Origin: Microbulbifer agarilyticus
Lineage (GTDB): Bacteria; Pseudomonadota; Gammaproteobacteria; Pseudomonadales; Cellvibrionaceae
Assembly: GCF_019800665.1 (NCBI RefSeq)
Contig: NZ_JAHVKO010000003.1
Coordinates: 744,001-808,000 of the forward strand
Direction: 5' to 3'
Length of the DNA stretch: 64,000 bases
The notes under the pieces were generated by a model. It worked only from the letters and a program-made list of their open reading frames with translations. It did no database searches and was not told the DNA's origin. The position numbers and the translations under genes are program-made. Shown piece after piece: positions 1-8,072 of this stretch; position 1 is the first letter of the stretch; each line of letters starts with the position of its first letter.

Positions 1-1256
1 CGGATGTTGTGTCTGAGGAAGATAGGCAAGTTAATCAAAATGCGATTTTAAAGTATTTGCGGGATAAAGGGTTTTCAGCAAATGTCCAGGCAGGGTGTCC
101 ACATATTACTGTGAACTCTTCGACTGATTCCGTTGGTGTCGATATTTTTTTAGCGTGGGGGTCAGCTACTTCAGACAAAGCAGCTGTTGTAATGGAACGA
201 TTAGAGTACCGAGATATTAGATCTGATGTGCTCTTGCCGGCATCAGAAATATCACTTTATGGTAGAAGTTACCCTTGTCCGGCCGATGTCGAAGAGTTTC
301 TTTTCGATAGATATGGCGAAGGATGGCGTCGCAGTAACCCTTATCATGAGTGGTCTTGGCCTATAGAGCGAAGGGTATACTTTAATAATGAGGCGGTCTC
401 CGAGTTGTACGATGCACGTGAAGCTCGTAGAGGCTTGAGGTTTGGAAGCTCACGCACTCAGTTAGTGGCGTGGTCCCAGTGTGTCTTGAAAAATAATAGG
501 CCGCCGAGCAATTCAATCCCTATGGTTTCCCAGGCATTAGATTACGGTTATGACGTTATAGAGCTAGATGTAAGAGTCACTAAAGATGGTGAGATCGTTT
601 TAGCTCACGATGATGTTATTAAAAATGACGAAGGTGTAGCCATATGCCTGTCCGAGTCTACCCTGGCGGAGGCTGAGCAATTCAGGCTAGGTTCTTTTGA
701 GGGCAATGATGTGCATATTGAGACATTGTCCAATGCTTTGTCGCTACTTATTGGGAAGCAAGTCTTATTAGACGCGCGCTTCAAACCGGAAGACTATGCG
801 AACCTGAAGCAGTGCGTGGACTCTGTTGGCTTTGATCCCTCGATGCTTTTATTTTGTGTTTACAATGAGAAACAAGTGTTGGCATTGATGAAGCACTTCC
901 CGGAGAGTTTGTGGTTTTGGAAGTTTTATACGCAGGCTTGGGAAATCGATGAGTTGGCTCTTGATCAGGTAAGGCAGTACGGTGTTGATGGGATTATGTT
1001 TATGTATCCGCATCACGATGAAGATATTAGTGAAAGTCTTTACCAAATTAAGCGCCGTAACCTGAAGTCGATGTGCTTTATTCATGGTCAGAAATGGACA
1101 CATCCTAATTCCTGTGGGTTAAGCCCAGATAATACCGCCAGAGGGGTCGATATTCATGATGAATCTCTTAAGAAAATGGTGGCGGTGGGAATAGAGTACG
1201 TTACCACAACTGAGTGTCGATCAGGTGTTTTCTCTGAGCTGGTCTCTGGTGTGTGA
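1..1256 (+). CDS. LicD-like / glycerophosphodiesterase-like fusion protein (5' end outside window)
   Basis: The frame is open to the left edge, so the true start is probably upstream; the first in-window start is a GTG at 9. Counting from that GTG, residues about 1-120 resemble the C-terminal part of LicD/fukutin-type phosphotransferases: a VDIF strand (44-47), then a YPCP...YG..W segment (88-106) near the end. Residues about 150-390 resemble a GDPD (glycerophosphodiester phosphodiesterase) barrel with ELDVRVTKDGE and an HD pair at 200-201. The usual HRG at the start of GDPD domains is not seen and the following ENT is replaced by SNS, so phosphodiesterase activity is doubtful. The next gene makes CDP-glycerol, so a role in adding or trimming phosphoglycerol on a surface glycan is a reasonable inference. 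Base composition is visibly AT-richer than in most of the window. Confidence 0.72.
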   Translation, partial: DVVSEEDRQVNQNAILKYLRDKGFSANVQAGCPHITVNSSTDSVGVDIFLAWGSATSDKAAVVMERLEYRDIRSDVLLPASEISLYGRSYPCPADVEEFLFDRYGEGWRRSNPYHEWSWPIERRVYFNNEAVSELYDAREARRGLRFGSSRTQLVAWSQCVLKNNRPPSNSIPMVSQALDYGYDVIELDVRVTKDGEIVLAHDDVIKNDEGVAICLSESTLAEAEQFRLGSFEGNDVHIETLSNALSLLIGKQVLLDARFKPEDYANLKQCVDSVGFDPSMLLFCVYNEKQVLALMKHFPESLWFWKFYTQAWEIDELALDQVRQYGVDGIMFMYPHHDEDISESLYQIKRRNLKSMCFIHGQKWTHPNSCGLSPDNTARGVDIHDESLKKMVAVGIEYVTTTECRSGVFSELVSGV

Positions 1257-1290
1257 GCTTGTAACTTTTAATTGATTGTTTGGGTAAGAT

Positions 1291-1683
1291 ATGAAAACTG
1301 TAATAACGTTTGGCACATTTGATGTTTTTCACGTTGGTCATGCGAATTTGCTCCAGAGAGCTGCAGCCCTAGGGGATCGGTTGATTGTGGGTGTCTCAAC
1401 CGACGATTTGAATATTAAAAAGAAAGGGCGTGCACCAATTTATAAGCAAGAAGATAGAATGAAAATAATTAATAGCTTGCGTTACGTTAACTTCTGTTTC
1501 GAGGAGGAGACTCTTGAGAAGAAGGCCCATTATATATCGTTGTATGGCGCTGACGTTCTTGTTATGGGCGACGATTGGCTCGGGAAGTTCGATCACCTTA
1601 AGACATTGTGTGAAGTTGTATATCTTGCTCGTACTCCGTCAATTTCAACAACAGAGATTATTGAAGTTATCGGATCTGTTTAA
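1291..1683 (+). CDS. tagD: Glycerol-3-phosphate cytidylyltransferase (TagD-like)
   Basis: This cytoplasmic enzyme would make CDP-glycerol from CTP and glycerol-3-phosphate. The 130-residue protein is the normal length for the family. It shows the nucleotidyltransferase signature GTFDVFHVGH (residues 8-17, catalytic HxGH at 14-17) and a C-terminal RTPSISTT (114-121), close to the canonical RTEGISTT of TagD/Gct enzymes. MGDDW (92-96) is also typical. It begins 34 bases after the LicD/GDPD gene and is probably co-transcribed with it. The pair suggests a glycerol-phosphate-containing capsule or side group. Related cytidylyltransferases that use other alcohol phosphates cannot be fully excluded. 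Confidence 0.88.
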   Translation: MKTVITFGTFDVFHVGHANLLQRAAALGDRLIVGVSTDDLNIKKKGRAPIYKQEDRMKIINSLRYVNFCFEEETLEKKAHYISLYGADVLVMGDDWLGKFDHLKTLCEVVYLARTPSISTTEIIEVIGSV

Positions 1684-1854
1684 TCCTCGTTACCGTTGAC
1701 GGTTCAAATTTTTGGTCTTTAAGGATTTGGTGTGTGGTGTAAATTTTCTGGAAATGTTGGCTGTTAGTGAGTGTCGTAATCTTTTTTAAAGGGTTTATTG
1801 CTGGGCGGTTGCGGATTCAATATTAGTGTGAAAAAAATTTACTTTTAGGTTGTT

Positions 1855-2907
1855 ATGGATACAGTGCTAGTGGCGGGCGGCGCAGGGTATATAGGCTCAC
1901 ATACTTTGGTCGAGCTTATTTCAGCTGGGTTGAAAGTTATTGTAATTGACAACTTGTGTAATGGTTCCAAAGTCGCCTTGGATCAAGTGCGGCTTATTAC
2001 TGGTCAAGAAGTGAGGTTTTATCATGGGGAAGTCCAAGATAGAGCGTTGCTCAATCGCGCTCTGATGGAGAATTCTGTTTCTGCGGTGATTCATTTTGCT
2101 GGACTGAAGGCAGTGGGTGAGTCATCGCAGAGGCCGATCGAATACTACCAGAATAATGTCACCGGCAGTCTCGTGTTACTGGATGCCATGCATGAGGCCG
2201 GAGTCAAGCGTCTGGTTTTTAGTTCTTCGGCCACAGTTTATGGTAGCGATTCACCGGTGCCTTATGTGGAAAGTCTGGAGACTGGTAATACCAGCAATCC
2301 ATACGGCACCACCAAGTGGGTGGTGGAACAGGTGCTCAAAGATGCTGTCTATGCGGATCCGGAGCTTTCGGTAGCGCTGTTGCGGTATTTCAACCCTGTT
2401 GGAGCGCATCCATCTGGGCTAATTGGGGAAGATCCACATGGTATCCCGAATAACTTATTGCCCTACATCGCCCAGGTTGCTGTTGGCAAGCGCGCTGAGC
2501 TCTCGGTATTCGGCGATGATTACCCGACAGCGGATGGCACCTGCGAGAGGGATTATCTGCACGTGGTGGATCTGGCCAAGGGGCACGTCCGCGCACTCGA
2601 GTGGCTGGCACAGAACAGGGGGGCTGCCGCCTTTAACCTGGGAACCGGTAATGCCACGTCGGTACTTCAGATTATCCGGGCTTTTGAGGAGGCGTCTGGC
2701 GTAACTATCCCTTATCGGATTGCACCGCGACGTGCAGGAGATCTGCCCGCCTTTTGGGCTGATGCATCCAAGGCAGAGCGGATGCTCGGGTGGAAAGCTG
2801 AGCTGGGCTTGGCAGAAATGATGGCGGATACTTGGCGTTGGCAAAGCCGTAACCCAAATGGGTATCGTTCAGTGGAGCAAGGGCAGGGCCACCTGGCTAT
2901 CGCATGA
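1855..2907 (+). CDS. galE: UDP-glucose 4-epimerase
   Basis: This enzyme interconverts UDP-glucose and UDP-galactose (or the N-acetylated forms) for polysaccharide synthesis. The 350-residue extended short-chain dehydrogenase has the NAD-binding GGAGYIGSH (8-16), SSSATVYG (123-130) and the catalytic Y150xxxK154 pair. Length and motifs match classical GalE. The ATG at 1855 places the Rossmann glycine motif at the expected distance. It lies 171 bases after tagD, across an AT-rich gap in which no other gene is seen, and precedes the sulfotransferase genes, consistent with precursor supply for the capsule. Whether it accepts UDP-GlcNAc cannot be told from the sequence. Confidence 0.93.
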   Translation: MDTVLVAGGAGYIGSHTLVELISAGLKVIVIDNLCNGSKVALDQVRLITGQEVRFYHGEVQDRALLNRALMENSVSAVIHFAGLKAVGESSQRPIEYYQNNVTGSLVLLDAMHEAGVKRLVFSSSATVYGSDSPVPYVESLETGNTSNPYGTTKWVVEQVLKDAVYADPELSVALLRYFNPVGAHPSGLIGEDPHGIPNNLLPYIAQVAVGKRAELSVFGDDYPTADGTCERDYLHVVDLAKGHVRALEWLAQNRGAAAFNLGTGNATSVLQIIRAFEEASGVTIPYRIAPRRAGDLPAFWADASKAERMLGWKAELGLAEMMADTWRWQSRNPNGYRSVEQGQGHLAIA

Positions 2908-2976
2908 CCGGGTCCTACCAGGGTTCTCCGGATAGGTTAAGGGGCTATACGCCAGTAGATACGGTTTGAGAAGTAA

Positions 2977-3975
2977 ATGAATTGTGATGTATTGGTAAAC
3001 AAAGGGGCAGCGGTTATTTCTGACCCTAGCGAAAGTGCTCCCCGTACAATCGTTGTGGTGGGCGTAGCCCGCGGTGGCACTTCTATTGTTGCGGGCGCAT
3101 TGACCAAGTTGGGCTTGCCCATGGGCGAGCGCTGCCACGAGCCAGTGTTTGAGGATCTACGGCTGAGCCAAGCGTTTGAAGGTCAGTCTGAAGAAGCATT
3201 TGAAGATGTCGTTGCTGCTTACAATGCCGAATACGAAGCTTGGGGTTGGAAGCGGCCCTCGACGATTTCCCAACTAGACAAGTTGGAGCAGTCTCTGCGG
3301 AATCCGCATTTTATCTTTGTATTCCGGGACCTGTTTTCGATTGCTAATCGCAACGCTATTTCCATGAAGCAGGATGTGAAGGTTGGCCTGCAGAAGGCGC
3401 TGGATGATTATGGCAAGATCGTCGGTTTTCTTCAGCGTTCGCTGTCGCCGATTATGTTGGTTTCTTCTGACAAGGTGGTGCGCCATAAGCGGGGATTTAT
3501 TGAGCAGTTGACTGGCTTTGCCGGCCTCGAGCCAGGTGGTGAAGAGGTCGAGGCGGCCCTAAAATTTATCTCCCCCGACCCAGCTGACTATCTGGACAAG
3601 ACTCGCATCACCAAGGCTCGTGGCGCTGTGAACCTCGATGTGCTCCGCAAAGGTGTTCTGCGTGGGTGGGCGCGTGCAGTGCATCATGCTCTGCCCGTAG
3701 TGGTTGAAGTAGAAGTAAATGGGGAGGTTCTAGTTTCGACTGAGGCTAGTATCTATCGCGAGTACTTGAAAAAGCCGGGCATCCATCCAACAGGTGAATG
3801 CGGTTTTGAGTTGGATCTTAGAGCGCTGAATGTTATCCCATCCGATGTGATCAGTGTTCGTGCTGTAGATGACGTGAGGCCACTGCACGCTAACCCGATC
3901 CAGTTCCCGGAGCTGGATCGCTGGATGACCCCGGCCGAGTGGCGGGCGGCGAAGCTGAAGGATGCGTCCACTTGA
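2977..3975 (+). CDS. Sulfotransferase-like protein with C-terminal beta domain
   Basis: The N-terminal half begins with IVVVGVARGGTS (25-36), which matches the phosphate-binding loop of sulfotransferases that use PAPS. A downstream FVFRDLFSIANRN segment (about 110-122) lies where the second PAPS-binding motif is expected. The C-terminal part (about 215-315) is different: GWARAVHHALPVVVEVEVNGEVL...CGFELDL. This resembles a small beta-sandwich unit found in some bacterial glycosyltransferase and sulfotransferase proteins, with a GWA start and a GFE end. The gene lies between galE and a second sulfotransferase and slightly precedes it, so sulfation of the capsule sugar is the likely role. Substrate and exact family are unknown. 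Confidence 0.68.
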   Translation: MNCDVLVNKGAAVISDPSESAPRTIVVVGVARGGTSIVAGALTKLGLPMGERCHEPVFEDLRLSQAFEGQSEEAFEDVVAAYNAEYEAWGWKRPSTISQLDKLEQSLRNPHFIFVFRDLFSIANRNAISMKQDVKVGLQKALDDYGKIVGFLQRSLSPIMLVSSDKVVRHKRGFIEQLTGFAGLEPGGEEVEAALKFISPDPADYLDKTRITKARGAVNLDVLRKGVLRGWARAVHHALPVVVEVEVNGEVLVSTEASIYREYLKKPGIHPTGECGFELDLRALNVIPSDVISVRAVDDVRPLHANPIQFPELDRWMTPAEWRAAKLKDAST

Positions 3976-3986
3976 GCCTGCAGGGT

Positions 3987-4766
3987 ATGGCAACGCCCCA
4001 GCCTACCGTAAAGGCGACGCCGGGGCCCGACTTCCTGTGTATTGGTGCCCAGAAGGCGGGCACAACGTGGCTTTATGAAAAGCTCAATGCACACCCGCAG
4101 GTCGCCTTCCCTGGCAGGAAAGAGGTGCACTTCTGGGATCTATTTCACGAGAAGGGTAAGGGTTGGTACAGCAACCTTTATAGGGACCTGGCGGGAAATG
4201 TAGCGGGAGATATCACCCCGGCCTATGCCGTTCTGCCGCGGCGGATGATCCAGCAGGTGCGCGAGTTCTCTGGGGGCGCGCCGCTAATTTTCATCATGCG
4301 TAACCCGATCGAGAGAGCCTGGTCTCTGGCACTAATGAACCTGCGCCAGCTTCAGGAGACGCGGTTCGAGGGCGAAACACTCAAGCCACAGCATTTAACG
4401 GATGAGTTCTTCCGTTGGCAGATGAACCTGGAGGGTAATCGGGCAAGGAGCAACTACTTTGCTTGCCTGACGAAATGGTTTGAATTTTTCCCGCGGGAAC
4501 AGTTTTTGCTGCTGGACTACGAGCGGCTGGTCAGCGAACCGAGAGACGCGCTGATATCTGTTAGCCGGCACATTGGCATTGACAGCCTGTTCTGGGACAA
4601 CATGGATTCTGGTTTCTTTACAGAGCGCGTGTTTGCCGGTGAAAAATACCCGTTGAGAGAGAGCCTTAGGGAATTTGCAGTAAATACTTATCGCGAAGAG
4701 ATCGACCAGCTGTCTGCGCTGTTGGGTAAGGATTACTCTGGCTGGTATCGAGCCTATATGGATTAA
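3987..4766 (+). CDS. Sulfotransferase (heparan-sulfate-sulfotransferase-like)
   Basis: The protein would transfer a sulfate group from PAPS to a sugar hydroxyl or amine. It has the 5'-phosphosulfate loop FLCIGAQKAGTTWLY (16-30) and the 3'-phosphate site IFIMRNPIERAWS at about 100-112, both standard for the Sulfotransfer_1 family. The longer frame starts with a GTG at 3939 inside the previous gene. The ATG at 3987 is preferred because it removes a 37-base overlap and begins shortly before the first conserved strand; the ribosome site is weak either way. At 259 residues it is typical for bacterial members. Two sulfotransferases in a row suggest sulfation at more than one position. Confidence 0.85.
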   Translation: MATPQPTVKATPGPDFLCIGAQKAGTTWLYEKLNAHPQVAFPGRKEVHFWDLFHEKGKGWYSNLYRDLAGNVAGDITPAYAVLPRRMIQQVREFSGGAPLIFIMRNPIERAWSLALMNLRQLQETRFEGETLKPQHLTDEFFRWQMNLEGNRARSNYFACLTKWFEFFPREQFLLLDYERLVSEPRDALISVSRHIGIDSLFWDNMDSGFFTERVFAGEKYPLRESLREFAVNTYREEIDQLSALLGKDYSGWYRAYMD

Positions 4767-4850
4767 AGGTATTCGGCGCTGTGCAGATACCGTCCGCAAT
4801 CTACCCGCTCTACATCTAAAAGCAATCCAAAAATAGTTAAGTAATCGCTT

Positions 4851-7097
4851 GTGATTGAAGTCTTAAAATCATTTTTTCGCGTGAACCTTATGTCGCGCCT
4901 GCGGCCGGCAGGTGACGTAAAAGCTGCCGATGGTGGAGAGGGCTACCAGTGGCGTTCTATGGGTATCGACCCGCAGTTTCAGCTGGCGCGCGGCCGGTTT
5001 CCCGCTGGGTGGTACATGCTGGAGGTTCAGCTCGAGTATGAGAGAAGTGACGGGGACGCCTGCCTGTATGTAGACAGTGGTAACGGCTACAGCGAGTCCG
5101 AAAAATATTCGCTGCCGCTGAGGGCCGGCAAGATTTCCAAGCGTCTTGTGTATTTACCAAAGGCCGCTCGCGCAGTTCGCTTTGATCCACTGGAGTCCTC
5201 AGGGCTGTTCTCGGTCAATCATCTTCGACTGGTCCGGCTGGCATCCTGGTTTGCCCGTGATCGGCTGTTACAGCGCCTGACGAATATGCACATCCGTTAC
5301 CGCGAGATGAATCGTGGTGAAGTGCTGGCTGAGATAAAGCGGCAGGCTAGCGACGCAGGGCAGGAGTGGCTGCAGTTTGCCTGGGCGCGGTACTGCGAAA
5401 CTTTCGAGCGCAGGAGACACGGGCGCGACTACCATGAGTGGATTGAGGAAGTAGAGTGTTCCCGCAGGAGCACTCTCGAAGGTTCCAAGGCTACCGGTCC
5501 GTTGTTTTCAATCATATTGCCTACTTATAACAGCGATGTTCGCTTGCTGCGCGAGTGTATTGAGTCTGTATTCGCGCAGTCGTACCAGAATTGGCAGCTC
5601 TGTATTGCGGATGATGCGTCGCCGAACGCTGACGTAAAGCAGTTTCTGAGAGAAACTGCCGACAAGGATGCGCGAGTCAAGGTTACTTTTCGCGAGGAGA
5701 ATGGCCATATCTCGGCAGCCAGCAATAGCGCGCTGTCGCTTGCAGATGGAGACTACCTGGTTTTTCTGGACCATGATGATGCGCTGGTGCCGAGTGCCCT
5801 GGCGCGGGTGCATGAGGCGTTGGTCAGGAATCCTGATGCGCGTCTTATTTATTCTGATGAAGACAAGATCAATGAGCGTGGTGAGCGTTTTGATCCGCAC
5901 TTCAAGCCCGCTTGGAATCCCGATCTGTTGCTCTCCCAGAACTATATCTGCCACCTGATGGTACTGAAGGCAGGCCTGGTTCGGCAGATCGCAGGTTTCC
6001 GCGAAGGGCTGGAAGGCAGCCAGGATCACGACCTGCTTTTACGTTGTTTACCCCACCTGAGTAGAAACACCGTGGTGCATATCCCCGAGGTGCTTTACCA
6101 CTGGTGCGCGGCCGAGGGTTCTACGGCACTGACCGGGGCCAACAAGGGCTATGCGATGAAAGCTGGCCTGCGGGCCGTGGCGGATTACCTTGAGTGGGAA
6201 CAGCTGCCGGCGAGGGTTGAACCGGGTGTTGCTCCGAATACCTACAGCGTGCGCTGGTCGGTTCCCGAGCCTGCCCCACTGGTAAGCCTGTTGGTGCCAA
6301 CACGTGATCGTGTCGAGATCCTCAAGCCGTGTGTGGATGCGTTGCTTTCACGCACGGATTACCCCAACTTTGAGCTGTTAATTCTCGACAACCAGAGCAG
6401 TTGCCCGAAAACCCTCGCCTATCTGGAGCAGGTGAGTGAGGATCCCCGGGTGTCTGTGCACCGCTGGGATCACCCGTTCAACTACTCGGCCATCAATAAC
6501 TTTGGTGCCCGGTTGGCGAAGGGCGAAATCCTGGGGCTGATCAATAACGATATCGAACCCATCAACGAAGACTGGTTGCGGGAAATGGTCGGCCAGGCCT
6601 GCAGGCCGGAGATCGGATGTGTGGGGGCCAAGCTCTACTACCCGAACGATACCGTTCAGCACGGCGGGGTGATTCTGGGGATTGGCGGCGTGGCTGGCCA
6701 TGCCCACAAATATTTCCACCGCCACGACTATGGTTACTTCTCTCGCCTGCATTTGGTGCAGAATCTGTCAGCGGTCACTGCTGCCTGCCTGTTGGTGCGG
6801 AAATCGATTTTTGAACAAGTTGGCGGGTTGGATGAGGAGAACCTGGCGGTGGCCTTTAATGATGTCGACCTGTGCCTGAAGGTGCGCGAGGCGGGTTACC
6901 GAAACTTGTGGACGCCGAATGCCGAGCTGTACCACCATGAATCCGTCTCCCGCGGTGCGGATGACACCCAGGCCAAGCGTCGCCGTGCCCAGCGCGAGGC
7001 GGAGTATATGCGCCGGCGGTGGGGCCATGTGCTAGATTCTGACCCAGCCTATAACCCTAATCTCACTTTGATCCATGAAGATTTCTCACTGGCCTGA
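4851..7097 (+). CDS. Tandem GT2 glycosyltransferase with an extra N-terminal domain
   Basis: The 748-residue protein contains two complete GT-A family 2 modules. Module 1 starts at about 218 (FSIILPTYNSD) with a DHDD metal-binding motif near 305. Module 2 starts at about 477 (VSLLVPTRDR) with an INNDIEP segment near 562 and a late DVDLCLK motif. Two modules in one chain often make or extend a disaccharide repeat. The first 215 residues are not a glycosyltransferase; they look like a beta-rich domain followed by a helical linker, and I do not recognise them. The start is a GTG at 4851; an ATG at 4890 is an alternative. It follows the sulfotransferases and precedes a second glycosyltransferase, consistent with assembly of the capsule repeat. 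Confidence 0.85.
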   Translation: MIEVLKSFFRVNLMSRLRPAGDVKAADGGEGYQWRSMGIDPQFQLARGRFPAGWYMLEVQLEYERSDGDACLYVDSGNGYSESEKYSLPLRAGKISKRLVYLPKAARAVRFDPLESSGLFSVNHLRLVRLASWFARDRLLQRLTNMHIRYREMNRGEVLAEIKRQASDAGQEWLQFAWARYCETFERRRHGRDYHEWIEEVECSRRSTLEGSKATGPLFSIILPTYNSDVRLLRECIESVFAQSYQNWQLCIADDASPNADVKQFLRETADKDARVKVTFREENGHISAASNSALSLADGDYLVFLDHDDALVPSALARVHEALVRNPDARLIYSDEDKINERGERFDPHFKPAWNPDLLLSQNYICHLMVLKAGLVRQIAGFREGLEGSQDHDLLLRCLPHLSRNTVVHIPEVLYHWCAAEGSTALTGANKGYAMKAGLRAVADYLEWEQLPARVEPGVAPNTYSVRWSVPEPAPLVSLLVPTRDRVEILKPCVDALLSRTDYPNFELLILDNQSSCPKTLAYLEQVSEDPRVSVHRWDHPFNYSAINNFGARLAKGEILGLINNDIEPINEDWLREMVGQACRPEIGCVGAKLYYPNDTVQHGGVILGIGGVAGHAHKYFHRHDYGYFSRLHLVQNLSAVTAACLLVRKSIFEQVGGLDEENLAVAFNDVDLCLKVREAGYRNLWTPNAELYHHESVSRGADDTQAKRRRAQREAEYMRRRWGHVLDSDPAYNPNLTLIHEDFSLA

Positions 7098-7121
7098 TAT
7101 GAGCAGATTGTAGGGAGTGTT

Positions 7122-8072
7122 ATGAGTAGCCGCTATATTGTGGTGGAAGAAGTCGCAAACCCGTCGAGCGATTACTTTGTATTGCCATATCTTCAGGCGC
7201 AGGGAGCAACTGTCGAACGTTACAGATTTTCAGAGCTGCCGGATCCAGCTAGGTTGCACGGGGCTAATGTTCTATTTGTCCGCTATATTCCGGCTGTCTG
7301 GCGTGAGCTGATTGCTACGCACCATAATAGGTTGGCGGGTGTCTGGCTTTTTATGGATGATGACCTGTTCAGCTGGCGGTCTTTCGCTGGTATGCCACTC
7401 CGCTATCAATGGAAGCTATGGCGGTTGAGCCGGCGGCACCGTTCCTGGCTGCGCGCGATTGATGCAAAGCTCGCGGTATCTACCCCATACTTACAAGCGC
7501 GTTATGCAAGTTGGAACCCACATCTACTGACGCCTGAAGTTCCGGCTGCGCTCACCCCTCTTTTGAAACGTGGCGATTCCCCTGTTGAAAAATCCGAGCA
7601 AGTAACACTTTTCTATCACGGTTCTGCCTCTCACGGTGCGGATATTAAGTGGCTCCAGCCTGTTATCGCGGAGGTACTGTCCGCGGATAAGCGGATTGTA
7701 TTTGAGGTAATTGGGAACGGCAGCGTAAATCGCCTTTTTAGAGGGTTGCCTCGTGTGCATGTGCTACACCCGATGAAGTGGCCAGCCTACCAATCATTGC
7801 TCCATCGTCCAGGGCGAACCATTGGCTTGGCGCCACTGCTGGACTCACGATTTAATCGCGCACGTGCTCACACTAAATTCCTAGATATTACCCTGGCAGG
7901 GGCGGTAGGTATTTATGCGGAAGGGGAAGTATACGGGAAGGTCGTATGCCACCAAAAAAATGGCCTTCTGCTGCCGATGGACCAGAATCGATGGGTAGAG
8001 AGTATTTTGCAATTGGCGGCCGATGAACCGACGCGGGCACAGATGCTAGGCGAGGCTCGCCAGTGCCTTTAA
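7122..8072 (+). CDS. Putative GT-B glycosyltransferase
   Basis: The 316-residue protein has the layout of a GT-B (family 1/4-like) enzyme. An N-terminal domain contains MDDDLFSW (about 81-88). A C-terminal Rossmann half begins with VTLFYHGSASHGADI (about 160-174) and runs through FEVIGNGS and a late TKFLDITLAGAVGIYAEG region, where family members bind the nucleotide sugar. The usual EX7E motif is not clear, so the assignment is by fold pattern only. Its last 10 bases overlap kpsC, which indicates translational coupling. It probably adds a sugar in capsule assembly; donor and acceptor are unknown. Confidence 0.6.
   Translation: MSSRYIVVEEVANPSSDYFVLPYLQAQGATVERYRFSELPDPARLHGANVLFVRYIPAVWRELIATHHNRLAGVWLFMDDDLFSWRSFAGMPLRYQWKLWRLSRRHRSWLRAIDAKLAVSTPYLQARYASWNPHLLTPEVPAALTPLLKRGDSPVEKSEQVTLFYHGSASHGADIKWLQPVIAEVLSADKRIVFEVIGNGSVNRLFRGLPRVHVLHPMKWPAYQSLLHRPGRTIGLAPLLDSRFNRARAHTKFLDITLAGAVGIYAEGEVYGKVVCHQKNGLLLPMDQNRWVESILQLAADEPTRAQMLGEARQCL

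Noticed and set aside
3939..3986. Upstream extension of the second sulfotransferase
   Set aside because: It would overlap the previous gene by 37 bases and adds residues outside the conserved fold.
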